Positions 1-7,322 of a DNA stretch of 15,616 nt are shown here, piece after piece (the first letter of the stretch is position 1; each line of letters opens with the position of its first letter). Origin of the DNA: Pseudomonadota bacterium. GTDB taxonomy: Bacteria; Pseudomonadota; Gammaproteobacteria; Burkholderiales; Burkholderiaceae_C. The position numbers were made by a program, and so were the translations under genes. The DNA lies in the NCBI GenBank assembly GCA_023435325.1, contig JAEYRT010000154.1, forward strand, positions 1 to 15,616, given 5' to 3'. The notes below the pieces were generated by a model. The model worked only from the letters and a program-made list of their open reading frames with translations. It was not told the DNA's origin and made no database searches.

Positions 1-2462
1 CCCTGTTTGTGGGCCAGCTCCACGGTCTCATCCATGTAGCGCTTCACGCCGGGGTAACGCTGGAAGTATTTGTCGATGTAGGCAGCCGCAGCCTTGGTTT
101 CGATGCCCAGGTTCTTGGCCAGGCCAAAGCTGCTCATGCCGTAAATCAGGCCGAAGTTGATGACCTTGGCGTAGCGACGCTGTTCGCTGCTGACCTGCTC
201 CAGTGGCACACCGAACACTTCGGCCGCCGTGGCGCGGTGCACGTCCAGGCCGTTCCTGAACGCATGCAGCAGTGCCTCATCCCCTGAGAGGTGGGCCATG
301 ATGCGCAGCTCGATCTGTGAATAGTCAGCGCTCGCAATCAGGCGGCCTTCGGGCGCGACAAAGGCTTCGCGGATACGCCGGCCTTCGGCGGTGCGCACGG
401 GAATGTTCTGCAAGTTGGGCTCGTTGCTCGACAGGCGCCCCGTCACCGCCACAGCCTGGGCATAGTGCGTATGCACACGCCCTGTGCGCGGCAGCGCCAT
501 TTGCGCCAGCTTGTCGGTGTAGGTGCCTTTGAGCTTGGAGAGGGAGCGGTGCTCCAGAATCTTGGCCGGCAGCGGGTAGTTCTCGGCCAGTTTTTCCAGC
601 ACCTCTTCGTCCGTGCTGCGTGCGCCGGTCGCCGTCTTTTTCACCACGGGCAGGCCGAGCTTGTCGAAGAAGATTTCTCCCAGTTGCTTGGGTGACGACA
701 GGTTGAAGGGCTGGCCTGCAATCTCATACGCCTCGTTTTCGAGCTGCAAAATGCGTGCGCCCAGATCGTTGCTCTGGCGCGCCAGCTCACCGGCGTCGAT
801 GCGCACACCGTTGCGTTCGATGCGGAACAGGGCTTCGCTGGTGGCAATCTCCAGCTCGTAAATATGACGCAGCTTGGCATCTGCCTCGATCTGCGGCCAC
901 AGCACGTGGTGCACGTCCAGCGTCTGGTCCGAGTCTTCGCAGGAATAGGCCGCCGCCTTGTCCACGGGCACGTGCGCAAACGGAATCTGGTTCTTGCCCT
1001 TGCCACACAAATCTTCGTAGCTGGTGCCCGTGCGGTTCACATGGCGCAGTGCCAGGCTGGTGAGGTTGTGCGGGCGATGCACTTCCAGCACATAGGACTG
1101 CAGCATGGTGTCGTGCGCATAGCCGCGCACGGTGATGCCGTGGTTGGCAAACACGTGCTGGTCATACTTCACGTGCTGACCCAGCTTTTTCTTGCTGGCA
1201 TCCTCCAGCCAGGGCTTGAGCTGTGCCAGCACCCAATCCATGGGCAGCTGCTGGGGCACATCCATGCCTTCGTGGCGCAGCGGGATATAGGCTGCCTCTC
1301 CCGGCTGCACGCTAAGAGAAATGCCCACGATCTGCGCGCGCATTTCATCGAGCGAATCGGTTTCAGTGTCAATGGCCGTCAACGGTGCGTGCTGGATTTT
1401 TTCCAACCAGCTGTGCAACTGCGCTTCGGTCAGCACGGTGGTGTAGAGCACTTCGCGCTGTTGAGCCTCCACGGCTGCCTGAGTGGCCGCAGCATCATCG
1501 GCGTCAAACATGTCGCCTTGCGCCGAGGCAGCCTTGGCGCCACCCTGAACCGCGGCGGCTTCCCCGGCACCGCTGCTGCCCAGCACACGGGCCAGGCCCT
1601 TGAAGCCGTATTTTTCGTAAAAAGGCAGCAGCTTGGCAGTATCGGGCTCGTCCAGTGTGATGTCGTCGAATGCAGGCAAGCCAGGAATGTGGTCAACCAG
1701 ATCACAGTCGGTTTTCATGGTGACCAGTTGGCGGCTCAACGCCAGCTGCCCCGAAGCCATGGCTGCGCGCAAGTTGTTGCCCGCCACGCCTTTGATGGCA
1801 TCGGCATTGGCCATCAAGTTGTCCAACGAGCCATACTCCTCCAGCCATTTGGCCGCCGTCTTGGGGCCTACCTTGCTCACGCCAGGCACGTTGTCCACGG
1901 TATCGCCAATCAGTGCCTGGTAATCGATCATCTTCTCCGGCGGCACACCAAATTCGGCCTGTACGCCCGCCACGTCCCGGCGCTTGCCACTCATGGTGTC
2001 GATGATGGTGATGCGCTCGTTCACCAGTTGCGACAAGTCCTTGTCGCCGCTGGAGATGATCACCTGCATGCCCTGAGCAGCCGCCATGTGGGCCAGGGTG
2101 GCAATCACGTCATCGGCTTCCACGCCGGGCACGGCCACCACCTTCCAGCCCAGCAGGTCAACCACGGTGTGGATGGGCTCGATCTGGGTGCGCAAATCGT
2201 CGGGCATGGGCGAGCGCGTGGCCTTGTATTCGGTGTACAGGCTGTCGCGGAAGGTCGGGCCTGACGTGTCAAACACGCACACGGCATAGTCCGTGGGCAC
2301 GTCGCGGCGCAGCGACTGCATCATGTTGACCATGCCGCGGATGGCACCTGTGGCCGGGCTGCTTGGGTCGCCCGGAACCGCCCGCAGATCGGGCATGGCA
2401 TGGTAGGCGCGGTACAGATAGCTGGAGCCGTCGACCAGCACCAATGTCTTGGAATTGCTCAT
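1..2462 (-). CDS. polA: DNA polymerase I, 3' end cut by window edge
   Basis: This gene encodes the repair and Okazaki-fragment-processing polymerase PolA. 820 codons are visible, and the C-terminal ~110 residues (including catalytic motif C) lie outside the window. The N-terminus reads MSNSKTLVLVDGSSYLYRAY, typical of the 5'-3' exonuclease domain. The proofreading domain appears intact: the DxE pair (D365, E367), a GQHVKYD segment, and YSCED with Y506 and D510. In the polymerase domain, motif A is SADYSQIELR (D713) and the O-helix is RRYAKVINFGLIYGM (K766). These sit 8-10 residues later than in E. coli PolI. The ATG at 2460-2462 has no upstream Shine-Dalgarno; a CACAAT hexamer lies 8 nt before it. 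The gene is divergent from the small exported protein gene at 2571. Identity is very secure; the exact start is likely. Confidence 0.97.
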   Translation of the reverse strand, partial: MSNSKTLVLVDGSSYLYRAYHAMPDLRAVPGDPSSPATGAIRGMVNMMQSLRRDVPTDYAVCVFDTSGPTFRDSLYTEYKATRSPMPDDLRTQIEPIHTVVDLLGWKVVAVPGVEADDVIATLAHMAAAQGMQVIISSGDKDLSQLVNERITIIDTMSGKRRDVAGVQAEFGVPPEKMIDYQALIGDTVDNVPGVSKVGPKTAAKWLEEYGSLDNLMANADAIKGVAGNNLRAAMASGQLALSRQLVTMKTDCDLVDHIPGLPAFDDITLDEPDTAKLLPFYEKYGFKGLARVLGSSGAGEAAAVQGGAKAASAQGDMFDADDAAATQAAVEAQQREVLYTTVLTEAQLHSWLEKIQHAPLTAIDTETDSLDEMRAQIVGISLSVQPGEAAYIPLRHEGMDVPQQLPMDWVLAQLKPWLEDASKKKLGQHVKYDQHVFANHGITVRGYAHDTMLQSYVLEVHRPHNLTSLALRHVNRTGTSYEDLCGKGKNQIPFAHVPVDKAAAYSCEDSDQTLDVHHVLWPQIEADAKLRHIYELEIATSEALFRIERNGVRIDAGELARQSNDLGARILQLENEAYEIAGQPFNLSSPKQLGEIFFDKLGLPVVKKTATGARSTDEEVLEKLAENYPLPAKILEHRSLSKLKGTYTDKLAQMALPRTGRVHTHYAQAVAVTGRLSSNEPNLQNIPVRTAEGRRIREAFVAPEGRLIASADYSQIELRIMAHLSGDEALLHAFRNGLDVHRATAAEVFGVPLEQVSSEQRRYAKVINFGLIYGMSSFGLAKNLGIETKAAAAYIDKYFQRYPGVKRYMDETVELAHKQ

Positions 2463-2570
2463 AGCGGCCAATTGTGCCTGCGGCACGGGCCATCGGAAAT
2501 CGGCATGGTCTTACCGATTCCTGCAACGATCGGCAGCTCCCAGGAAGGCAACAGAAACTACAATCACGCC
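2463..2570. promoter_or_regulatory. Divergent promoter region of polA and the DUF2782-type gene
   Basis: This 108-bp gap must hold both promoters. On the plus strand, TACAAT (2559-2564) lies exactly 6 nt before the ATG at 2571. On the minus strand, CACAAT (2471-2476) lies 8 nt before the polA ATG. Neither start has a Shine-Dalgarno at normal spacing; the AGGAAGG at 2542-2548 is 22 nt from the ATG, which is too far. No good -35 element is visible for either. If the hexamers are real -10 boxes, both messages would start at or within about two nucleotides of the start codon. This is inference from spacing only. Confidence 0.4.
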
Positions 2571-2906
2571 ATGCGCGCAGCCACCATCCTCATCACCACC
2601 CTCCTGTCCGCCGCCCCTGCGCTGGCACAGGACGGCGGTCAAAATACACCCCAACGCCCTAACCAGGGTACCGAGCAGCTACAAAACCAAGAGCAGCTCA
2701 ATGACCGCAGCAGCCAGCGTATCGAACGCATCCGGCACGAAGATGCAGGCAGCCGCGTGGATGAGCTGCGCGTGGGCGGTGAAACCAAGCACATCAATGT
2801 GCAGCCCAAGGTTGGCAATCTGCCTGCCTACGAAGTGCAACCCGGCAAGGTTGAAGATGCGGACGGCACCAATGGCCGCCGTGTCTGGCGCGCGCTGCAA
2901 TTCTGA
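2571..2906 (+). CDS. Small exported protein, DUF2782-like
   Basis: This is a 111-residue protein. It opens with a Sec signal peptide: MRAATILITTLLSAAPALAQ has a basic start, a hydrophobic core and an ALA-Q cleavage site near residue 19. The mature part is short, charged and Gln/Asn-rich at first, then carries a conserved-looking segment, RIRHEDAGSRVDELRVGGET, and ends in RRVWRALQF. That pattern and the position between polA and thrB match the betaproteobacterial DUF2782 family, recalled rather than searched. The function is unknown; a periplasmic location is likely. The open frame extends upstream, but the signal peptide fixes the start at the ATG at 2571. A terminator follows 17 nt after the stop. 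Confidence 0.75.
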   Translation: MRAATILITTLLSAAPALAQDGGQNTPQRPNQGTEQLQNQEQLNDRSSQRIERIRHEDAGSRVDELRVGGETKHINVQPKVGNLPAYEVQPGKVEDADGTNGRRVWRALQF

Positions 2907-2923
2907 ATTCCCACCAACACCGG

Positions 2924-2963
2924 CCTGCTGTGGCAATTCCACCACGGCAGGTTTTTGCTTTTT
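2924..2963 (+). terminator. Rho-independent terminator between DUF2782-type gene and thrB
   Basis: A 10-bp stem (CCTGCTGTGG at 2924-2933 pairing with CCACGGCAGG at 2942-2951, one G-T wobble, 8-nt loop) is followed directly by TTTTTGCTTTTT. It sits 17 nt after the upstream stop codon and ends only 13 nt before the thrB start. It therefore terminates the DUF2782-type message and may also act as an attenuator in a thrB leader. Confidence 0.8.
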
Positions 2964-2976
2964 GACTGCCTGAGCA

Positions 2977-3942
2977 ATGGCCGTTTTTACCGAAGTCTCC
3001 GACAAAGACGCGCGCGAACTGTTGCGCCGCGTGCCCCTAGGCCAGCTGACCGAATTGCGCGGCATCCAAGGTGGCATTGAGAACACCAATTACTTTCTGA
3101 CCACCGATCAGGGAGAGTGGGTGCTCACGCTATTCGAGCGCCTCAGCGCTGAGCAGCTGCCGTTTTACCTGCACCTGATGAAACACCTGGCGCACAAAGG
3201 CATTCCTGTGCCCGATCCACAGGCCGATGCCAAGACGGGGGACATCCTGCACAAGGTCTGCGGCAAGCCCGCCGCCATCGTGCAGAAGCTGCGCGGCAAA
3301 AGCCAGCTGCAGCCCCAGCCTGTGCATTGCGCGGCCGTGGGCGACATGCTGGCCAGAATGCATCTGGCAGGTCGCGACTACGACCGCATCCAGCCCAATC
3401 TGCGCGGTCTGCCCTGGTGGAATGCGACCGTGCCCACCGTGGTGCCTCATCTGGATCAGGCGCAGGCCGACCTGCTGCAGGCCGAGCTGGCTTTCCAGAA
3501 CCACACGGCCGCCTCCAGCGCCTACCAGGCCCTGCCACGCGGCCCGGTGCACGCGGATCTGTTTCGCGACAACGTGATGTTTGACGGCGAGGCGCTGACG
3601 GGATTTTTCGACTTTTACTTTGCAGGCTGCGACACCTTTCTGTTCGATCTGTGCGTGTGCCTGAACGACTGGTGCATTGACCACACCAGCGGCGCGCACG
3701 ATGCAGCCAAGGCGCAGGCCATGATTGACGCCTACCAAGCTGTGCGCCCGCTCGAAGCAGCCGAGCGCCAGCTGTTCAACGCCATGCTGCGTGCCGGGGC
3801 GCTGCGCTTCTGGATTTCGCGCCTGTGGGATTTTTATCTGCCGCGCGAAGCCGCCATGCTGGTGCCGCACGACCCCACCCACTTTGAGCGTGTGCTGCGC
3901 CAGCGTCTGGCGCATCCGGTGTCGCTGATGGAAACGGTCTGA
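2977..3942 (+). CDS. thrB: Homoserine kinase, type II (APH-fold)
   Basis: This cytoplasmic enzyme phosphorylates L-homoserine with ATP to O-phosphohomoserine, the penultimate step to threonine. The 321 residues show the aminoglycoside-phosphotransferase fold of ThrB type II rather than the GHMP fold of E. coli ThrB. Visible marks are the nucleotide-loop region LRGIQGGIENTNYFL (residues 28-42), the catalytic loop HADLFRDNVMF (H192, D194, N199) and the metal-binding DFYFAGCD (212-219). The length is normal for the family. The ATG at 2977 is the first possible start because an in-frame TGA lies at 2971-2973. No Shine-Dalgarno is visible, and the terminator hairpin ends 13 nt upstream, so its promoter is unclear. 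A composite hairpin follows the gene. Confidence 0.95.
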   Translation: MAVFTEVSDKDARELLRRVPLGQLTELRGIQGGIENTNYFLTTDQGEWVLTLFERLSAEQLPFYLHLMKHLAHKGIPVPDPQADAKTGDILHKVCGKPAAIVQKLRGKSQLQPQPVHCAAVGDMLARMHLAGRDYDRIQPNLRGLPWWNATVPTVVPHLDQAQADLLQAELAFQNHTAASSAYQALPRGPVHADLFRDNVMFDGEALTGFFDFYFAGCDTFLFDLCVCLNDWCIDHTSGAHDAAKAQAMIDAYQAVRPLEAAERQLFNAMLRAGALRFWISRLWDFYLPREAAMLVPHDPTHFERVLRQRLAHPVSLMETV

Positions 3943-3951
3943 GCGTTTTGC

Positions 3952-4048
3952 AAAAACAAAAAGAGAGCTGTCAGCGTCTACTCTGCCTTGGTTTCAGTAT
4001 CAAAAAATACTGAAATCCATACAGTACAAACGCTGGCAGCTCTTCTTC
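3952..4048. repeat. Composite nested inverted repeat, probable bidirectional terminator
   Basis: The convergent gap between thrB and phoX holds an outer stem, AGAGCTGTCAGCG (3964-3976) with CGCTGGCAGCTCT (4031-4043), 13 bp with one wobble. Inside it is a second hairpin, GGTTTCAGTAT (3990-4000) with ATACTGAAATC (4007-4017), 11 bp with one wobble. Read on the minus strand, the outer stem is followed by CTCTTTTTGTTTTTG, a good terminator tail for phoX. On the plus strand the tail is only TCTTCTTCTT. The architecture and the AGAGCTG...CAGCTCT ends look like a dispersed intergenic repeat of Comamonadaceae, but copy number cannot be judged here. Confidence 0.75.
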
Positions 4049-4105
4049 TTACAACTCCCCCGGGGGCTCGCAGCCTCGCGACCCACCGGGAAGAGACTGT
4101 GGCGC

Positions 4106-6157
4106 TTATTCCCCGATGCGCCCGCCATCCTGGCGCTGAATTACCACCGTGGCCGAGCGTGGGCGTACCTTGCCAGAGGGCACTGCCGTAGCATCACCCG
4201 TACCGTAAGCTGGCCAGTTCACAGGGTGCTGGATGTTCAGGAAGACGGTGGTGTAGTCCGGCGTGAAAGCAAAGCCCGTGACTTCCGCCTCGTTGGGGCC
4301 GACAAAGAAGCGGCGCAGATCGCCCTGGTTGCCCTGGTGGATGGCTGGGCCAGTGCCGGTACTGTCCTTCAGTGCCCCGGGAATCACGGCCAGCATCTGG
4401 TCGTTGGTGGCCTTGGCCACTGCATTTTTGCGACCGCCATCGATGCCGTTGTCCGTTTGAATCCACAAAATGCCGCGGTTGTCGAACGCCAAACCATCGG
4501 GGCTGGCCAGCTGGTTGAGCTCGGTCAGGCCGGAGCGGTTGGTGTTCGCATCTGCACCTGCATCCGAGCCAAACACGAAAATGTCCCATTGGAACTGGTT
4601 GGAGTTCACATCGTCATGCCAGCGGATGATGTGGCCGTTGACATTGTTCAGACGTGGGTTGGCCGGATTGGTGCCTTTGTCTGCCTTGCGGCTGGTGTTG
4701 TTGGTCAGCGTCAGGTACACATCGCCATTAGTGGGGTGCACAGCGGTCCATTCGGGGCGATCCATAGGCGTCGCACCCACAAAGTCGGCCGCACCACGGG
4801 TGTTGATCAGAATGTCGGCCATGGTGGCGAACTGATCGCCCAGCTTGCCGCCGTTCTTCCCGGGTGTCGAAGGCAACAGGGGCAACCATTCGCCCTTGCC
4901 GTTTTCGTCAAAGCGTGCAACGTACAGCGTGCCCTGATCCAGGTATTTGCTGCCCACGGCCAGACGGTCGCTGCGCTTGGCATCGGCCGGGTCCCACTTG
5001 GCATCCGAGACATAGCGGTACAGGTATTCAAAGCGCGAATCGTCACCGCTGTAGAAAGCCAGGGGCTGGCCTGCCACGGGGTTGCCATAGGCCGCGCCCT
5101 CGTGAGCGAAGCGGCCCATGGAGGTGCGCTTGATGGGCGTGCTGCGGGGATCGAAGGGGTCGATTTCCACCAGATAGCCAAAACCGTTGATCTCATTGCG
5201 CCAGTCATGCAGTGCGCTGGCACCCTTGGGTGTGATGTTGAAGCGTGCAAATTCCCCGTCCACTTCGGAAGCATCGCCCGCTGCGGTTTCCCACTGGTAG
5301 CGCCCCTTGCTGCCCACACCCATGCGTTTTTGATGCGCGGGCAATTGCGCCGCTGGGGTGGCGTTGGCAAAGATGAAGGCCCAGTTTTCTTCCGCAGCAA
5401 TATAGGTGCCCCACGGGGTGGTGCCATTACCGCAATTGTTGTTGGTGCCGCGCACCATGCTGCCGTCTTTCGAGTAGGGAGTCTTGACCCAGTCGGTCTT
5501 GGCTACAGGGCCAGCCAGTGCCATGGGGGTGGCCGAAGTCAGGCGACGGTTGTAGCGGGAATTCTTCACGATATCCCAGCCATTGCTGCCCTTGCGGATG
5601 TGCATGACCGCCACGCCATGGGCATTGATTTCCTTGCGCACTTCTTCGGCTGGGCGCTTCTGGCCTGCTCCGGTACCTGTAGGGCCGTTGGGGTGTAGCG
5701 CCTTTTCGTCGATGTATTCGTGGTTGACCACCAGCAGCCCTTCGGTGGAGCTGCCATTCAGTGGGAAGTAGTGCATGCCATCGTGGTGCATACCGGTGGC
5801 GTTCAGCTGATCCTGCGAGGTGTTGCTGCCATCGCTTTTCCACGCAGCAGCTTGATCATTGAGCGGCGTGCCCCATGCGCCCAGCACATGGGCCACATAA
5901 CCGGCGGGCACGACGCAGGCATCGGTCATGGAATTGGGCAGCGAGGCAAAACCCAGCTTGGGTTGCTGCGGAGCCGGACGTGTACCCTCTCGTGCCGTGC
6001 TACATCCTGCCAGCATGCCGCCGGAGAACACGGCCAGGGCAGCCCCCAGACCGCTGCGGGTCAGCGTACGGCGCGACAGATGGGCCTCCAAAATAGCGCT
6101 GAAAGGCAGGTTGTCTGACGAATTACGCACAATTTTGTCGGTGATCTGTTTACTCAT
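4106..6157 (-). CDS. phoX: PhoX-family phosphatase (DUF839), Tat-exported, possible lipoprotein
   Basis: This gene encodes a 683-residue secreted phosphatase of the PhoX family, which uses calcium and iron to release phosphate from organic esters. The N-terminus has a twin-arginine motif (SRRTLTRSG, residues 28-36), a hydrophobic stretch, then LAGC (49-52), a plausible lipobox giving a Tat lipoprotein. Family marks include VVNHEY (residues 143-148) and NNCGNGTTPWGTYIAAEEN, in which C242 corresponds to the iron-bridging cysteine known in PhoX and E256/E257 follow. The open frame runs 54 codons further upstream, but the ATG at 6155-6157 has AAAGAGA a few nt before it and gives a proper Tat signal. 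The gene is monocistronic, convergent with thrB and divergent from the BPSS1780-type gene. Confidence 0.92.
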   Translation of the reverse strand: MSKQITDKIVRNSSDNLPFSAILEAHLSRRTLTRSGLGAALAVFSGGMLAGCSTAREGTRPAPQQPKLGFASLPNSMTDACVVPAGYVAHVLGAWGTPLNDQAAAWKSDGSNTSQDQLNATGMHHDGMHYFPLNGSSTEGLLVVNHEYIDEKALHPNGPTGTGAGQKRPAEEVRKEINAHGVAVMHIRKGSNGWDIVKNSRYNRRLTSATPMALAGPVAKTDWVKTPYSKDGSMVRGTNNNCGNGTTPWGTYIAAEENWAFIFANATPAAQLPAHQKRMGVGSKGRYQWETAAGDASEVDGEFARFNITPKGASALHDWRNEINGFGYLVEIDPFDPRSTPIKRTSMGRFAHEGAAYGNPVAGQPLAFYSGDDSRFEYLYRYVSDAKWDPADAKRSDRLAVGSKYLDQGTLYVARFDENGKGEWLPLLPSTPGKNGGKLGDQFATMADILINTRGAADFVGATPMDRPEWTAVHPTNGDVYLTLTNNTSRKADKGTNPANPRLNNVNGHIIRWHDDVNSNQFQWDIFVFGSDAGADANTNRSGLTELNQLASPDGLAFDNRGILWIQTDNGIDGGRKNAVAKATNDQMLAVIPGALKDSTGTGPAIHQGNQGDLRRFFVGPNEAEVTGFAFTPDYTTVFLNIQHPVNWPAYGTGDATAVPSGKVRPRSATVVIQRQDGGRIGE

Positions 6158-6223
6158 GGATCTCTTTGTATGAACGCTTGATGAAAGCAAAAAAGGTGAC
6201 GGGGCACCAGGCACGGCGACTCT

Positions 6224-6241
6224 AAAGACGCTTTGTGACAG
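6224..6241 (-). promoter_or_regulatory. Weak candidate Pho box upstream of phoX
   Basis: On the minus strand, CTGTCACAAAGCGTCTTT begins with a near-perfect PhoB half-site (CTGTCAC) and an A-rich spacer, but the second 7-bp repeat is poor. It lies about 67 nt upstream of the phoX start. PhoX genes are commonly in the Pho regulon, which is the reason for mentioning it. It is a half-site at best. Confidence 0.25.
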
Positions 6242-6299
6242 TTTGAAAAAGCCAAACATGCCACCCCGACATTCATCACGCTTACACACAAAACAGCTT

Positions 6300-6385
6300 G
6301 AGCACAGGGTTCGCAGCAAGGCGGCTGCGCACAGTGCTCACACTCAGGTACAGTCTCTTGCCAGACAGGCGGTCCACACCGCCTG
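6300..6385 (+). promoter_or_regulatory. Two hairpins upstream of the BPSS1780-type gene
   Basis: The first is a two-tier hairpin: GAGCAC (6300-6305) pairs with GTGCTC (6334-6339), and inside it CGCAGC (6312-6317) pairs with GCTGCG (6324-6329). The second is a perfect 8-bp inverted repeat, CAGGCGGT / ACCGCCTG, with a 4-nt loop at 6366-6385, ending 25 nt before the ATG at 6411. They could be operators or a structured leader. No Shine-Dalgarno and no convincing -35/-10 pair is visible for this gene. Confidence 0.4.
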
Positions 6386-6410
6386 CAAAGCATTGGCTAC
6401 CTCCTCGAAC

Positions 6411-7253
6411 ATGAAACTACATATCGTTCCTGCCAAAACCGGCCTGCAATGGGTCAAGCTTGGCGTGCAAACCTTCTGGCATCAGCCCATGGCGCTGACT
6501 GCCTTGCTTTTTCTGAGCATGGCTGCCGTCTCCATCATTGGCATATTCCCCATCATCGGCCCCTATCTGGCCCTGGTGCTCATGCCTACCGTCTTCCTGG
6601 TCATGATGCTGGGGGCAGCCGAGGCCCACCAAGACCGTGTCCCCCGTCCCAGCTTGATCCTCGCCCCTTTCAAGGCAGGCAAGCCACGCATAAAGGCACT
6701 GGCCGTGCTGGGGGTGTGCTACACCCTGGGTATCGTGGCAATTGCCGCACTGACTTCCCTGTTTGACGATGGCACCCTGGCCAAGATCTCGCTGGGCAAT
6801 GAGCCCATGACACCCGAGCTGGCCGAACAAATCGTGCAGCAACCTGGCTTTCAGATCGCGTTGTGGACAGGGTTCGCGCTCTACAACATCCTGGCCATGC
6901 TGATGTGGCATGCCCCTGCGCTGGTGCAATGGCATGGCGTATCGCCCATCAAGGCCATCTTCTTCAGTGTGGTGGCCTGCCTGCGCAACTTCCGCGCCTT
7001 CTTTATGTATGCCCTTGGCTGGATGGGTTTGACCATCGCTGCGGGCCTGGCACTGTCACTCGTCACGGTGCTGTTATCGGCCTTGCTGGGTTCGGCAGTG
7101 GCTCTGGCTGCCAACATTCTGACCATCATGCTGGGCATGGGCCTGGTCACCATGTTTCTGACTTCAGCCGTGTTCACCTTCCGCGACTGCTTCTCACCAC
7201 CCGATCACGAACGCACGCTGCATGTGGATGATGTGACTTACGACTACAAATAA
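6411..7253 (+). CDS. BPSS1780-family inner-membrane protein
   Basis: This is a 280-residue polytopic membrane protein. It starts MKLHIVPAKTGLQWVKLGVQ, the conserved opening I associate with the BPSS1780 family of betaproteobacterial membrane proteins. Hydrophobic segments lie at about residues 28-46, 50-70, 97-116, 150-170, 181-200, 203-226 and 230-256. A polar, probably extracytoplasmic or loop region (about 117-147) separates the halves. The C-terminal tail is acidic. The function is unknown. The frame is open further upstream, but those codons carry no family-like sequence and cross the hairpins, so the ATG at 6411 is preferred. The gene stands alone and ends at a shared terminator with uvrD. 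Confidence 0.8.
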   Translation: MKLHIVPAKTGLQWVKLGVQTFWHQPMALTALLFLSMAAVSIIGIFPIIGPYLALVLMPTVFLVMMLGAAEAHQDRVPRPSLILAPFKAGKPRIKALAVLGVCYTLGIVAIAALTSLFDDGTLAKISLGNEPMTPELAEQIVQQPGFQIALWTGFALYNILAMLMWHAPALVQWHGVSPIKAIFFSVVACLRNFRAFFMYALGWMGLTIAAGLALSLVTVLLSALLGSAVALAANILTIMLGMGLVTMFLTSAVFTFRDCFSPPDHERTLHVDDVTYDYK

Positions 7254-7278
7254 GCTGCAGCCTTCAAACACACCATGC

Positions 7279-7307
7279 AAAAGGGACGCATTCAGCGTCC
7301 CTTTTTT
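7279..7307. terminator. Bidirectional terminator, BPSS1780-type gene / uvrD
   Basis: An 11-bp perfect stem, AAAAGGGACGC (7279-7289) with GCGTCCCTTTT (7295-7305), has a 5-nt loop and is followed by T's on the plus strand. The A-run on the left arm gives T's on the minus strand. It lies between convergent genes and serves both. Confidence 0.9.
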
Positions 7308-7322
7308 GTGCCGAGCGTGGAC

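Noticed and set aside
864..2264. 466-codon open frame on the plus strand
   Set aside because: Fully antisense to polA, with His/Gln/Val-rich low-complexity translation and no family features; a GC-bias shadow.
4226..5698. 490-codon open frame on the plus strand
   Set aside because: Antisense to phoX, which has clear family motifs; the translation resembles nothing recognisable.
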